Source of the DNA: Mycobacterium sp.
GTDB lineage: Bacteria; Actinomycetota; Actinomycetes; Mycobacteriales; Mycobacteriaceae
Assembly (NCBI GenBank): GCA_020438905.1
Contig: JAGQTQ010000029.1
Span: forward strand, 1 to 64,000
Direction of reading: 5' to 3'
DNA length: 64,000 bases
The translations under genes and the position numbers were made by a program. Position 1 is the stretch's first letter, and each line of letters starts with the position of its first letter. The notes under the pieces are model-generated. The model saw nothing but the letters and a program-made list of their open reading frames with translations. It was not told the DNA's origin and made no database searches. Below, piece after piece: positions 12,201 to 20,885 of the stretch.

Positions 12201-13810
12201 CGGGCCGCCGATCGCGCCAGCAGGATGTTCTTCGCCAGGTTCTCCACATCGGGGCTACCCAGACCGGTCACCATGTCATAACCGGGGCGCCCGCCCGGGG
12301 CGATCGCGTTGCCGCCGAGTCGGATATCGCGAAAGCTCGGCGTAGTCGCGCCCCGGGCCACCTGATAGAGCACCGGGTTCAAGTCGCCTAGCGGGTCCGC
12401 GCCACTGGCGGCGTACATCTGGTTGATGATCGCCGCGAAGCCGGCCCAGATCGGCGCGGACTGAGATGTCCCCCCGCCGACGAGCACTTGTTGCCCGAAA
12501 ACGAACTTCACGCCGGTGAACGGGTCACCGACGGCGGCGATATCGGGGACCAGCCGACTATCGAGGGGGCCGGCGCCCGCGTCGATGGTCTGCCAGGAGG
12601 GGCGGCGAAACAGCACCGAGGCACCCCCGGCGCTGCCCTGGGTGAGCGGCACGTTGTACCAGGACTGCTCGGAGAGCCACCGGCCCTGGGCGTCGGTCGA
12701 CAGCCGGGTGCCCCCGACCGCCGTCACCTCGGGGAACGAGGCGAAGGCGTCGACACCGACATCGTCCGGGCTCGGCGGATCCGACCAGTCATGGCCGCCC
12801 TTGCATTCCAGGCCCGCCAGGTCGCCGCTGGCGGCGAACGCTGTCGTGCCGTTACGCAGTGCCTTGGCCACGGCCGCGCGCACCGGAGCCAGATCGGCTG
12901 CGGTGAACAGCCGGTCGCAACCCCAGCCGATCGAGAAGCTCCAGACCGCGCCGGGGAACTCGGCGTCTACCGACTCCAGTAGCCGGGCCAGCTTTTCGAA
13001 GCCGCCGGCACCCTCGACACTGGGGCGTGCGTTGACCAGGACGAGCTTGGCATCCGGTGCGACGGCGTGGATCACCTGCAGATCCATGGTCGCTTCGCCG
13101 CTGCGTTGATCGGCCATGCCGCCGACGACCTGCGGAGCGAAGGCGGGCAGGTCGAACCAGTCGGTGAAGCTGTCCATATCGGGTTGGTCGAAACCGTCGA
13201 AGGCGAACACCACGACCGTGATGCCCTTGCCGGTGTAGCCGGCGTCGGTCAGGGGTTTGGCGTTGTAGGCGGTCAGCAGCTGGTGGGGCAGCAGTCCGCC
13301 GTCGGGAACATCACGCGGCGGTGCGGGCGGCCGGGCCTCGCGGTAGGGAAGCCGGCTCAGAATCCGGCCGAGTCCGGCCACCTCGGAGCGCAGCGCGCGG
13401 GGCACGGCGGGCTGCTGCGGCGAGGCGTAGTAGACCCGGCCGGAATCGGGTCCGTCACCGGCCCGGTAGTCGTGTACCGCCACTCCCAGTGCGGTTCCGA
13501 CCATGTCCGGGGCGCCCTCGACGACGGCCCAGTCGTCACCCTCGCGCCACCGTACCGACAAGCCGTTCCCGCGGGCCCAGCCCTCGAGGCGGTTTGGGGT
13601 CGACGCGTGGTGCAGCAGTGCGGTCAACTGCACCCGATCTGCCCGGGCGGGGCCCAGGTCGGTCGATGCGGCCAGCATCCGGGCCAACGGACCCCCGATT
13701 ACGGCACCGGTTTGGGGAAGGTTGGGCCGGTCGGCGCCGAGGAGGGCCAGTGCCGCAGCCGACGACGCCGCGACGGCCAGGTGGAAGAACCGCCGGACAT
13801 TGCGGGTCAC
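12197..13810 (-). CDS. S53-family serine-carboxyl peptidase (sedolisin/kumamolisin type), secreted
   Basis: 537-residue sedolisin-family endopeptidase. A twin-Arg-containing signal-like N-terminus (1-26) precedes a pro-region of about 30-165 that resembles the pro-kumamolisin activation domain. The catalytic set is complete: Glu239 and Asp243 in SGEATMD, Asp330 in AASGD and Ser449 in GGGTSQSAP. The calcium site is also present (Asp495-Ile496, then GYDMVTGLGSPD at 510-521). Family members are usually acid-active and self-processing. No C-terminal membrane segment is seen, so it is probably exported or held by partners. Start GTG 13810. It lies 13 bases after the zinc-ribbon gene and overlaps the downstream anchored-protein gene by four bases. 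Confidence 0.92.
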   Translation of the reverse strand: MTRNVRRFFHLAVAASSAAALALLGADRPNLPQTGAVIGGPLARMLAASTDLGPARADRVQLTALLHHASTPNRLEGWARGNGLSVRWREGDDWAVVEGAPDMVGTALGVAVHDYRAGDGPDSGRVYYASPQQPAVPRALRSEVAGLGRILSRLPYREARPPAPPRDVPDGGLLPHQLLTAYNAKPLTDAGYTGKGITVVVFAFDGFDQPDMDSFTDWFDLPAFAPQVVGGMADQRSGEATMDLQVIHAVAPDAKLVLVNARPSVEGAGGFEKLARLLESVDAEFPGAVWSFSIGWGCDRLFTAADLAPVRAAVAKALRNGTTAFAASGDLAGLECKGGHDWSDPPSPDDVGVDAFASFPEVTAVGGTRLSTDAQGRWLSEQSWYNVPLTQGSAGGASVLFRRPSWQTIDAGAGPLDSRLVPDIAAVGDPFTGVKFVFGQQVLVGGGTSQSAPIWAGFAAIINQMYAASGADPLGDLNPVLYQVARGATTPSFRDIRLGGNAIAPGGRPGYDMVTGLGSPDVENLAKNILLARSAAR

Positions 13811-13823
13811 CGTTCTGTTCCCC

Positions 13824-15005
13824 TCACTCGACCCCCAGCGTCGGTTCCGGCGGGGACTGACGGCGCAGGCGCCGCGCCGAGCGCGACAACGCCTGCGTGG
13901 CGGCCCCGCACTGCGGACAGAAAGACATTTCCGGGACGGTCTGCTCGCAGTGTTCGCAACGGACCGGAGTATGGGTCACGGGCTGCGGCTTCTCGTAGAG
14001 CAGTGCCGCTTGCACCCCGACTCGCGCCGTCACCAGCGCGACCGCCGTGATCACGGTGTTGAGCCCGATTTCGGTATGCCTCGGAATGTTCGAGGCGTCC
14101 AGTACGTAGAGGCCCATATAGAGCGCCGTGCAGAGCGCGGCCAGGATCCACAACAGCGCGCGCACATGCCGGAGTTGCCGGCCGTCCCGGTGAGCCGGGC
14201 GGAACCACAGCGCCAATCCGACCAGACCGCCGGTTGCCGCCGCGATCAGCGGATCGGCCAGCCCGTAGAGCAGCGCTTGCTCGAGCAGGAGGCCGGGGCC
14301 GTAATTGGTCAGCATGCCCTGCAGATACTGCGGCGCCAGCCAGGTGATGGTGCCGGCGGCCGAGTACGACAGCGCACCCAGCGCGCCGATCAGGAAGCCG
14401 TCGAGGGACTCGTGCGCCGGAAGGCGCAACATCCGCACCGCGAGCGCGGGAAACAGCATGAGGACCGCACCGGCCAGAGTCACCACCAGTCCGAAGCTGA
14501 TCGCACCCAGCAACTGAGATGCCGAGCCCAGTGGAATGTCGTACTCGTCGGCGACTCGCTGCCCGGTCCACAGCCACCATGCGGTGCTCAGCCCCGCGCC
14601 GAGGATCACCGAGGCGGTCAGGGCTGGAGCGGAGATGTCGCTGAAGGCGTCCGAGCGCCACACATACAGCCCGAACAGCAGGGGAATGCCGAAGGAGACG
14701 ACGATGACCAGCGGTCCGAGCAGTCGCAGCATGGAGAACACCACCAGCATGGTCAGCACCAGGAACAGCCCGTGCCGGAACGGTGTGCGGTACCTATCTG
14801 CCAGGTGCGGGAACATCGAACTGGTCACCATCGGCAATTCGATGCGTTCACCCGGGGCGACGGTGAAGGTTGCCGGCCGGAGCGGAAGCCGGCGCCCGCG
14901 TTGAGGGGCCCCGCAGTCGCCGCAGAACGGCGCCGAAGGAACCATCGACCGGCACGCCGGGCACTGCTGGGGCGCCGGCGGGCCGTTCTCGGGTGTCGCG
15001 CGCAT
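13824..15005 (-). CDS. Polytopic membrane protein with a zinc ribbon at each end
   Basis: 393 residues. An N-terminal zinc ribbon (Cys15, Cys18, Cys28, Cys31) and a C-terminal one (Cys350, Cys353, Cys363, Cys366), both C-x2-C-x9-C-x2-C, flank about eight transmembrane helices (roughly 78-335). An even helix number would put both ribbons in the cytosol. The segment HESLDGFLIGALGALSYSAAG (199-217) vaguely recalls PrsW-type intramembrane proteases, but their catalytic glutamates are not evident, so no activity is claimed. ATG 15005 is chosen because it gives a short N-terminus before the first ribbon. It lies 41 bases downstream of asnB and starts the peptidase module; its function is unknown. 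Confidence 0.82.
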   Translation of the reverse strand: MRATPENGPPAPQQCPACRSMVPSAPFCGDCGAPQRGRRLPLRPATFTVAPGERIELPMVTSSMFPHLADRYRTPFRHGLFLVLTMLVVFSMLRLLGPLVIVVSFGIPLLFGLYVWRSDAFSDISAPALTASVILGAGLSTAWWLWTGQRVADEYDIPLGSASQLLGAISFGLVVTLAGAVLMLFPALAVRMLRLPAHESLDGFLIGALGALSYSAAGTITWLAPQYLQGMLTNYGPGLLLEQALLYGLADPLIAAATGGLVGLALWFRPAHRDGRQLRHVRALLWILAALCTALYMGLYVLDASNIPRHTEIGLNTVITAVALVTARVGVQAALLYEKPQPVTHTPVRCEHCEQTVPEMSFCPQCGAATQALSRSARRLRRQSPPEPTLGVE

Positions 15006-15046
15006 CGCGCGGTTTAACCTATCGCAGCCCGCCGGGGACCGCCCAC

Positions 15047-16978
15047 TCACAACTGGACGGGGTACTGCGGCTCGCTGATCTGCGGAACGACGCTGTGTTC
15101 CACGAATATCGCGTACCAGAGCAGGAAGATCAGCACCGTCCACAACCGTCGGCTGTGGTCGCTCTCGCCCGCCCGGTGCTGGTCGAGCATTGCTCGCACG
15201 GCGGCCAGGTCCACCAGGTGACCGGCTTGCGAGGCGCCGATCATCCGGTAGGCCCAGTCCATCAACTCACCGGAGCGCAGCCAGTGCCGGATGGGAACCG
15301 GGAACCCGAGTTTGGCGCGGTGCAGCACATGGGCCGGCACGATCGGTTCCAGGGCGCGGCGCAACGCGTACTTGGTGGTGGTGCGGGTGATCTTCTGGTC
15401 GAACGGCAGCCGCGAGGCCACCGCGAACACCTCGGGGTCCAGGAAGGGGACCCGCAACTCCAGGGAGTTGGCCATCGTCATCTTGTCGGCCTTGACCAGG
15501 ATGTCCCCGCGCAGCCAGGTGAACAGGTCGATGTGCTGCATGCGCGCCACCGGATCCCAGTTCAGCGATTCCGCGTAGACCGCGGCGGTCACGTCGGTGT
15601 GGGTCCACTGCGGGTTGAAATCGGGAAGCACGGCGCGAAGGTGATCGTCGGAGAAACTGCGCGCATTGCCGTAGTAGCGCTCCTCGAGGGTGAGCGAGCC
15701 GCGATGCAGCAGGCTCTTGCCCCGCATCCCCTCCGGCAGCGGCTTGGATGCCTTGCCCAGCGACTTGCGCACGCCGCGGGGCAGATAGTCGAACGCCTTG
15801 AGTGACAGCGGTTCGCGGTAGATGGTGTATCCGCCGAAGAGTTCGTCGGCGCCCTCGCCGGAGAGCACCACCTTGACGTGCTTGCGGGCCTCGCGAGCGA
15901 TGAAGAACAGCGGGACCAGGGCCGGATCGGCGACCGGCTCGTCGAGGTACCAGACGATCTCCGGCAGCGCGGCGACGAACTCGGACTGGCTGACCACCTT
16001 GGCGATGTGGCGGGCCCCGATGGCCTCGGCGGAGGCGACCGCGACGTCGACCTCCGAAAAGCCCTCCCGTTCGAAGCCGGTGGTGAACGTGATCAGCCTG
16101 GGATTGTGACGGATGGCCAGCGCGGCGATTGCGGTGGAGTCGATCCCGCCGGACAGGAACGCCCCGACGGTGACGTCGGCCCGCATGTGCTTGGCGACCG
16201 AGTCCTCGAGCACCGCGGTGATCTCGTCGTAGCGGGCCTGCTCGCTGCCGGGCTTGAACGCGACCGCATCGAATCGGGGTCGGAAATAACGGGTCACCGC
16301 GGGGGAGTGGCCGGAGCGGATCACCGCGTAGCAGCCGGATTCCAGGCGGCGCACCCCACGGTGCAGGGTTTCCGGCTCGGGCACGTATTGCAGGACGGTG
16401 TAGTGCTGCAGGGCACGGGTGTCGAGGTCGGTGTCCAGGCCAAGGGCGCCGGCCAGGTCCAGCAGGCATTTCTTCTCACTGCCGACCGCCGTCCCGCCCG
16501 GGCCGGTCGCCATGAACAGCGGCTTGATGCCGAACGGGTCGCGCGCGCAGAACAACTCCTCACGGACGGTGTCCCACAGGGCGAAGGCGAACATTCCGCG
16601 CAGCCGGCTCAGCGACTCCGTTCCCCAGTAGTGGTAGGCCGCGACGATCGCCTCGCCGTCGCCGTCGGTGTGGAAAGTGGCGCCGAACTCCGCGCGCAGT
16701 ACCTCCCGCAACTCGAGGTAGTTGTAGATCTCGCCGTTGAAGACCAGCACATAGCGATCCGGTTCCTCCGGCGGCCCCCAGCGCAGCGGCTGGTGGGAAT
16801 GCGCGATGTCGATGATCGAGAGTCGGTTGAAGCCGAGGACCACGCGGTCGTCGGCCCAGGTGCCGGGCTCGTCCGGACCCCGGTGTCGCATGAGGTGCGA
16901 CGCGCCGGCCACGGCTTCGACGGTGTCCTCGGTGATGGAGCCGGCCGCGTGTCCCACCAGCGCAAGCAGTCCGCACAC
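15047..16978 (-). CDS. asnB: Glutamine-hydrolysing asparagine synthetase
   Basis: Makes asparagine from aspartate, ATP and glutamine. The 643-residue protein has the N-terminal class-II glutaminase domain with nucleophile Cys2 (GTG start followed by CGLLALVG) and GEIYNYLELR. The C-terminal synthetase domain has the PPi-loop SGGIDSTAIAAL (about 277-288) and LSGEGADELFGGYT. A free alpha-amino Cys2 requires initiator removal, so the GTG at 16978 is well fixed. In some mycobacteria AsnB homologues amidate cell-wall diaminopimelate, but the sequence alone does not separate that role from asparagine synthesis. It is divergent from ctaC. Confidence 0.93.
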   Translation of the reverse strand: MCGLLALVGHAAGSITEDTVEAVAGASHLMRHRGPDEPGTWADDRVVLGFNRLSIIDIAHSHQPLRWGPPEEPDRYVLVFNGEIYNYLELREVLRAEFGATFHTDGDGEAIVAAYHYWGTESLSRLRGMFAFALWDTVREELFCARDPFGIKPLFMATGPGGTAVGSEKKCLLDLAGALGLDTDLDTRALQHYTVLQYVPEPETLHRGVRRLESGCYAVIRSGHSPAVTRYFRPRFDAVAFKPGSEQARYDEITAVLEDSVAKHMRADVTVGAFLSGGIDSTAIAALAIRHNPRLITFTTGFEREGFSEVDVAVASAEAIGARHIAKVVSQSEFVAALPEIVWYLDEPVADPALVPLFFIAREARKHVKVVLSGEGADELFGGYTIYREPLSLKAFDYLPRGVRKSLGKASKPLPEGMRGKSLLHRGSLTLEERYYGNARSFSDDHLRAVLPDFNPQWTHTDVTAAVYAESLNWDPVARMQHIDLFTWLRGDILVKADKMTMANSLELRVPFLDPEVFAVASRLPFDQKITRTTTKYALRRALEPIVPAHVLHRAKLGFPVPIRHWLRSGELMDWAYRMIGASQAGHLVDLAAVRAMLDQHRAGESDHSRRLWTVLIFLLWYAIFVEHSVVPQISEPQYPVQL

Positions 16979-17055
16979 CCGGCCAAGTATGCCCGACCGC
17001 CCACCTGCGAAGACAAACCGTGTCGGACAGAATCGGCCGGTGTGTCAGCCTGCTG

Positions 17056-17083
17056 TTGTCCGGTGGTCTACGCTGCGTAGTAT
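17056..17083 (+). promoter_or_regulatory. Candidate ctaC promoter
   Basis: TTGTCC at 17056-17061, a 16-base spacer and TAGTAT at 17078-17083. It lies about 87 bases upstream of the ctaC GTG in the divergent asnB-ctaC gap. The spacer is shorter than ideal, so this is tentative. Confidence 0.35.
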
Positions 17084-17170
17084 TCGACGTGGCGATGTGC
17101 GTCCGGCCGGCTCCCAGGAGGGGTGCAGGGCAGACCCATCGGCCCGGCTTGTGACACAGGAGGCGCCACA

Positions 17171-18256
17171 GTGACACCACGCGGGCTCGGCCATTCCAGC
17201 ACCCCGAGGACCCGATCCCGTCGGCGGTCGGCGGCCCTGGCCACCACTTTCGCCGCCCTGGTGGTGTCCCTGAGCGGGTGCACCTGGCAGGAGGGGATTG
17301 CCCTGGGCTGGCCCAAGGGCATCACCCCCGAGGCGCACGCCAACCACAAGCTGTGGGTGGGATCGGTGATCGCCGCGCTGGTCATCGGCGTGATCACCTG
17401 GGCCATGATGTTCTGGACGGCCGCCTTCCACCGCAAGAAGAAGGGCGACGAGGAACTGCCCCGCCAGTTCGGTTACAACATGCCGCTGGAACTGGTGCTG
17501 ACCGTCATCCCGTTCATGATCGTCTCGGTGCTGTTCTACTTCACCGTGGTGACCCAGCAGAAAATGCTGCACAAAGACCCCAATCCCGAGGTGGTCGTCG
17601 ACGTCACCGCCTTCCAGTGGAACTGGAAGTTCGGTTATCAGAAGGTGGCGTTCAAGGATGGTTCCTTCGACTACGACGGCGCGGACCCGGCCCGCAAGGC
17701 GGCCATGTTGTCCAAGCCCGAGGGTGAGGACTCCCACGGCGAGGAGAAGATCGGCGCGATCCGCGGACTGAACCCCGAGGACCGCTCGTATTTGAACTTC
17801 GACAAGGTCGAGACGATCGGCACCAGCGACGAGATTCCGGTGCTGGTGCTGCCGGCCGGCAAGCGGATCGAGTTCCAGGAGGCCTCGGCCGACGTCATCC
17901 ACTCGTTCTGGGTGCCGGAGTTCCTGTTCAAACGTGACGCGTTCCCGGATCCGGAGGCCAACCACTCCGACAACATCTGGCAGGTCTCCGAGATCACCAA
18001 GACCGGCGCATTCGTCGGTCGCTGCGCTGAGATGTGCGGCACCTACCACGCGATGATGAACTTCGAGATCCGAGTGGTGTCGGCCGAGGACTTCAAGAAC
18101 TACCTCCAGGCGCGCATCGCCGGCAAGAACAATGCCCAGGCCCTGCAGGCGATCAACCAGCCCCCGCTGGCGATCAGTACCAAGCCGTTCGACACCCGTC
18201 GGGGTGAACAGGTGATCCCGAAGCCGGAAACCGCCGCCGCGCAGGCGACGAAGTAG
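17171..18256 (+). CDS. ctaC: Cytochrome c oxidase subunit II
   Basis: CuA-bearing subunit of the aa3 terminal oxidase that takes electrons from the di-heme QcrC. The 361-residue protein begins with a basic n-region and lipobox (VVSLSGCTW, Cys at about residue 37), so it is probably a lipoprotein. Two transmembrane helices follow (about 58-82 and 100-120), then an extracytoplasmic cupredoxin domain. CuA ligands are visible in [11 protein letters not shown] and [17 protein letters not shown] 17171 matches the VTPRG start of the tuberculosis homologue, and ACACAGGAGG lies about 8 bases upstream. It is the first gene of a ctaC-ctaF-mmpS3-DUF2561 run. Confidence 0.95.
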   Translation: MTPRGLGHSSTPRTRSRRRSAALATTFAALVVSLSGCTWQEGIALGWPKGITPEAHANHKLWVGSVIAALVIGVITWAMMFWTAAFHRKKKGDEELPRQFGYNMPLELVLTVIPFMIVSVLFYFTVVTQQKMLHKDPNPEVVVDVTAFQWNWKFGYQKVAFKDGSFDYDGADPARKAAMLSKPEGEDSHGEEKIGAIRGLNPEDRSYLNFDKVETIGTSDEIPVLVLPAGKRIEFQEASADVIHSFWVPEFLFKRDAFPDPEANHSDNIWQVSEITKTGAFVGRCAEMCGTYHAMMNFEIRVVSAEDFKNYLQARIAGKNNAQALQAINQPPLAISTKPFDTRRGEQVIPKPETAAAQATK

Positions 18257-18267
18257 GGGAGTCCGAC

Positions 18268-18687
18268 ATGCGTATCGAAGCGAGACTGTTCGAGATCCTC
18301 ACCGGGTTCTTCCTCCTTGCCGCCGTCGTGTACGGCACGCTCACCGCGGTGTTCGAGCGTGGTGGCATCGAGTGGGCCGGCACCACGGCGTTGGCGCTGA
18401 CCGCCGGTCTGGCGCTGATCATCGGCACCTTCTTCCGGTTCGTGGCACGCCGTCTCGACACCCGCCCAGAGGACTACGAGGACGCGGATATCGCCGACGG
18501 CGCCGGCGAACTCGGGTTCTTCCCCCCGCATAGCTGGTGGCCGATCCTGATCGCCTTGGCCTTCTCCGTCGCGGCTGTGGGCGCCGCCCTGTGGCTTCCG
18601 TGGCTGATCGCCGCCGGCATCGTCATGGTGCTGGGCGCGGTTTCCGGACTGGTCTTCGAGTACTACGTCGGGCCGGAGAAGCACTGA
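18268..18687 (+). CDS. ctaF: Cytochrome c oxidase subunit 4 (actinobacterial CtaF)
   Basis: 139-residue small subunit of the actinobacterial aa3 oxidase within the bcc-aa3 supercomplex. It has four hydrophobic segments (about 8-28, 34-54, 91-110, 112-132) with a short acidic hydrophilic loop ([27 protein letters not shown]) between the pairs. ATG 18268 is 11 bases after the ctaC stop, with a GGGGAG sequence before it. The subunit stabilises the oxidase; no cofactor ligand is expected. Confidence 0.93.
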   Translation: MRIEARLFEILTGFFLLAAVVYGTLTAVFERGGIEWAGTTALALTAGLALIIGTFFRFVARRLDTRPEDYEDADIADGAGELGFFPPHSWWPILIALAFSVAAVGAALWLPWLIAAGIVMVLGAVSGLVFEYYVGPEKH

Positions 18688-18776
18688 CCCTGAGGGTCAC
18701 GATTCGGTGCCGTTGGCGGCACCGGACGCGCGCCTGATGCGCCGTCGGGAATTCCGGTTGGGTAGGGTTTGGCCGG

Positions 18777-18848
18777 ATGGAGGCGAGCCCGACGCCGGGT
18801 GCCGGGGCATGCAGTCGAAAGAGGATTGGCGAGGATGAGCGAGCCTAA
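18777..18848 (+). CDS. Possible leaderless 23-codon upstream ORF overlapping the mmpS3 start
   Basis: An ATG lies 8 bases after a TAGGGT hexamer (18763-18768), the arrangement of leaderless actinobacterial genes. It opens a 23-residue reading frame (starts [15 protein letters not shown]) ending at TAA 18846-18848, 11 bases past the mmpS3 ATG in another frame. Such overlapping short ORFs can couple or attenuate downstream translation. One cysteine is present but no Cys run. Conservation is not known, so this is a proposal only. Confidence 0.3.
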   Translation: MEASPTPGAGACSRKRIGEDERA

Positions 18849-19662
18849 TCCGCCATACGGGGAAGCGGGCGATCAGCCGGTCGGGGACCGGGAGGAACTG
18901 ACCGACACCGGATTCTCCCGCGCCTACTCCGCTCCGGAGTCCGAGCAGTACGCCCTGTCCCCCTACATCCCGTCGGATCTCGAGCCCTACGACTACGACA
19001 GCTACGACCAGGCGGCGACTCCGGACGACCTGCCGCCGCCCAGGTGGCCGTGGGTGGTCGGCGTCACCGCCATCATTGCTGCGATCGCACTGGTGGTCTC
19101 CGTCTCGCTGCTGGTCACCACCACCGAGACCGACAATCTGGCCACGCCGGTGACGACCACCGTCAAGCCGCCCCCGGTCCAGGACGAGATCACCACGCCG
19201 CCGCCTCCGCCGCCTCCACCGGCCGAGGAGCCCCCGCCGCCGGAGCCACCGCCCCCACCGCCACCCGAGACGGTGACGGTGACCCCCGAACCCCCTCCGC
19301 CTCCGCCCCCGCCGGTCACCCCGGAGGCCCCGCCCCCGCCGGAGACCGCGGAACCTCCTCCGCCTCCGCCGACCAGTACGGCCCCGGCAGGACCCAGGCA
19401 GGTGACCTACAGCGTGACCGGCACCAAAGCGCCCGGTGACATCATCACGGTCACCTACGTCGATGCTTCGGGGCGTCGGCGAACCCAGCGCAACGTCTAC
19501 ATTCCGTGGTCGCTGACGGTGACCCCGATCTCCCAGTCCGACGTGGGCTCGGTGCAGGCCTCCAGCCTGTTCCTGGTCAGTAGGCTGAATTGCTCCATAA
19601 CCACTAACGACGGGACGGTGCTGTCATCGAACCAGAACAACGCCGCGCAGACGAGTTGCTGA
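18835..19662 (+). CDS. mmpS3: MmpS3-like membrane protein
   Basis: Mycobacterial MmpS-family protein of 275 residues. An acidic Tyr-rich cytosolic N-terminus (ending RWPWVVG) is followed by one transmembrane helix (about 72-96), a long proline-rich stretch with Pro runs (about 110-190), and the conserved C-terminal MmpS domain. That domain starts [17 protein letters not shown] and carries two cysteines (LNCSITT and the terminal Cys) likely to form a disulfide outside the membrane. No mmpL gene is adjacent, as for mmpS3 in tuberculosis. ATG 18835 has GAAAGAGGA upstream. The stop overlaps the next ATG (TGATG). Confidence 0.93.
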   Translation: MSEPNPPYGEAGDQPVGDREELTDTGFSRAYSAPESEQYALSPYIPSDLEPYDYDSYDQAATPDDLPPPRWPWVVGVTAIIAAIALVVSVSLLVTTTETDNLATPVTTTVKPPPVQDEITTPPPPPPPPAEEPPPPEPPPPPPPETVTVTPEPPPPPPPPVTPEAPPPPETAEPPPPPPTSTAPAGPRQVTYSVTGTKAPGDIITVTYVDASGRRRTQRNVYIPWSLTVTPISQSDVGSVQASSLFLVSRLNCSITTNDGTVLSSNQNNAAQTSC

Positions 19663-20306
19663 TGGCGTCGAACGCGGCAGACAGTGAGGTGACGGCGGGA
19701 CGCTCGCCGGACATGGTCGACCGGATCATGGTCGGCGTGTGCGGGGCGATCTGGCTGGTGTTGCTGGCCGCCGGCGTCATCGCCACGGTGGCCCTGGTCC
19801 GTCTGGGCAGCGGCCATGCCGCCGAGGTGGGGCACCGACAATCGTCGTGGCTGCTGTACAGCATTATCGTCATCTCGGCGCTGGTCATCCTCGGGGCCAT
19901 CCCTCTGCTGATGCGGGCCCGCCGAGCCGCCGAGGCGCAACCCGCGTCCGCTGAGGTGTCCGCCCCCGAGCCGCCGGTCAGGACCGCCGAGGCGCCGACG
20001 GAGAAGATGAGGGTGTTCGGTGTGGATCCCGCCGAGCGCCGCGAACTAGAGCGGGCGACTCAGGTTCCGGCGATACCGGCGGCACTGGTCGACCGGATCT
20101 GGCTTCGTGGCACGACGTCGCTGCTGGCTGCGATGGGCCTGGCATTGATTGCCGTCGCCGTCGCGACCTACCTGCTCGCGGTATCCAGTGGCACCGCCGC
20201 ATGGGTGGCCCTCGGGGTGGCAGCGGTGATCACCGTGGCAATGCCTGCGGTGCTGGTGGTCTTCCAGCGCGGGTTGGTCGAGCTCGCCCGCGCCGGCGAG
20301 GCTTAG
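19662..20306 (+). CDS. DUF2561 membrane protein (Rv2197c-like)
   Basis: 214-residue mycobacterial protein of unknown function with four predicted transmembrane helices in two pairs (about 23-47, 60-80, 145-168, 175-197). The pairs are separated by a hydrophilic Ala/Pro/Glu-rich loop. The motif VDRIWLRGTT starts the second half and echoes VDRIMVGVCG in the first, hinting at an internal duplication. The start ATG shares its A with the mmpS3 stop TGA, so translation is probably coupled. It follows ctaC-ctaF-mmpS3; any respiratory role is inference from position. Confidence 0.85.
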   Translation: MASNAADSEVTAGRSPDMVDRIMVGVCGAIWLVLLAAGVIATVALVRLGSGHAAEVGHRQSSWLLYSIIVISALVILGAIPLLMRARRAAEAQPASAEVSAPEPPVRTAEAPTEKMRVFGVDPAERRELERATQVPAIPAALVDRIWLRGTTSLLAAMGLALIAVAVATYLLAVSSGTAAWVALGVAAVITVAMPAVLVVFQRGLVELARAGEA

Positions 20307-20388
20307 CCTCCGCACCGTCCGGCCGGGGTCGAGCCGATCAGTCGGCGAGCGGCGGTGCGGGGCAGGCGGCGCTGACGTCATACACCTC

Positions 20389-20428
20389 TGTGCCGGTCAC
20401 GCTGTGCCGGTCATGCTGTGCCGGTCAT
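20389..20428. repeat. 14-bp-period tandem repeat, three copies
   Basis: TGTGCCGGTCA followed by C or T occurs at 20389-20400, 20403-20414 and 20417-20428, separated by GC dinucleotides (period 14). Confidence 0.9.
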
Positions 20429-20500
20429 TTCCGGATTGAATGCACACAGCCTCCGCAGCCGTCTGTGGCAGGTGACCCGGTGTCGTTCGTGTCCGTCGAG

Positions 20501-20538
20501 TAGATACAGCGCCGGCAACTAGATACAGCACCGGCAAC
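20501..20538. repeat. 19-bp tandem duplication
   Basis: TAGATACAGCGCCGGCAAC at 20501-20519 is followed directly by a copy differing at one base (20520-20538). Confidence 0.93.
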
Positions 20539-20765
20539 AACCTGACGGCCTGGTGGGGGATCCGCTGGTCTCGATGAGCACCTCGCGGTGGAACCCGGCG
20601 CCGCATACCGGCCCCGGCCATTGCCGGACTCTCGAACTTGAGCCGCTGCGCCAGGGCGGTCCCGAACCGATCGCGCGACGGCTGCCTGAGGAGCTTCACG
20701 GCGCCTCCTACGGGCCCCGCCTGCCCGGGGAGCCCCGTCATGCGGGCGCGGGCCGTCGAGGTCAC

Positions 20766-20820
20766 CGATGGGGAGAGGTATCCGGTGGGGGGAGAGCTAT
20801 CCCGATGGGGGAGAGGTATC
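20766..20820. repeat. About 18-bp imperfect tandem repeat, three copies
   Basis: Three consecutive units of the form CGATGGGGGAGAGGTATC at 20766-20782, 20783-20801 and 20802-20820, with one or two differences each. They adjoin the qcr hairpin. Confidence 0.88.
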
Positions 20821-20825
20821 CGAAA

Positions 20826-20867
20826 CGCACAACGCGCGGCCGGGAAAACCCAGCCGCGCGTTGTGCG
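20826..20867 (-). terminator. Strong hairpin, probable terminator of the ctaE-qcrCAB operon
   Basis: A perfect 15-bp stem: CGCACAACGCGCGGC (20826-20840) pairs with its complement at 20853-20867 around a 12-base A-containing loop. It lies 18 bases past the qcrB stop on the minus strand. There is no U tract, as is common for actinobacterial terminators. Being symmetric, it could also stop + strand transcripts from DUF2561. Confidence 0.7.
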
Positions 20868-20885
20868 CAAACCAAACGAGGCGGA

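Larger units (their letters stand above)
20307..20885. other. 579-bp spacer between convergent DUF2561 and qcrB genes, rich in short tandem repeats
   Basis: No convincing coding frame is seen; open frames here lack ribosome sites and family features. The spacer holds three unrelated short tandem-repeat sets (20389-20428, 20501-20538, 20766-20820) and a 15-bp-stem hairpin next to the qcrB stop. Repeat-laden spacers between convergent operons in mycobacteria can vary in copy number. Confidence 0.8.

Noticed and set aside
20397..20870. 157-codon minus strand frame in the qcrB-DUF2561 spacer
   Set aside because: It runs through the tandem repeats and the terminator hairpin, has no ribosome site and no recognisable features.
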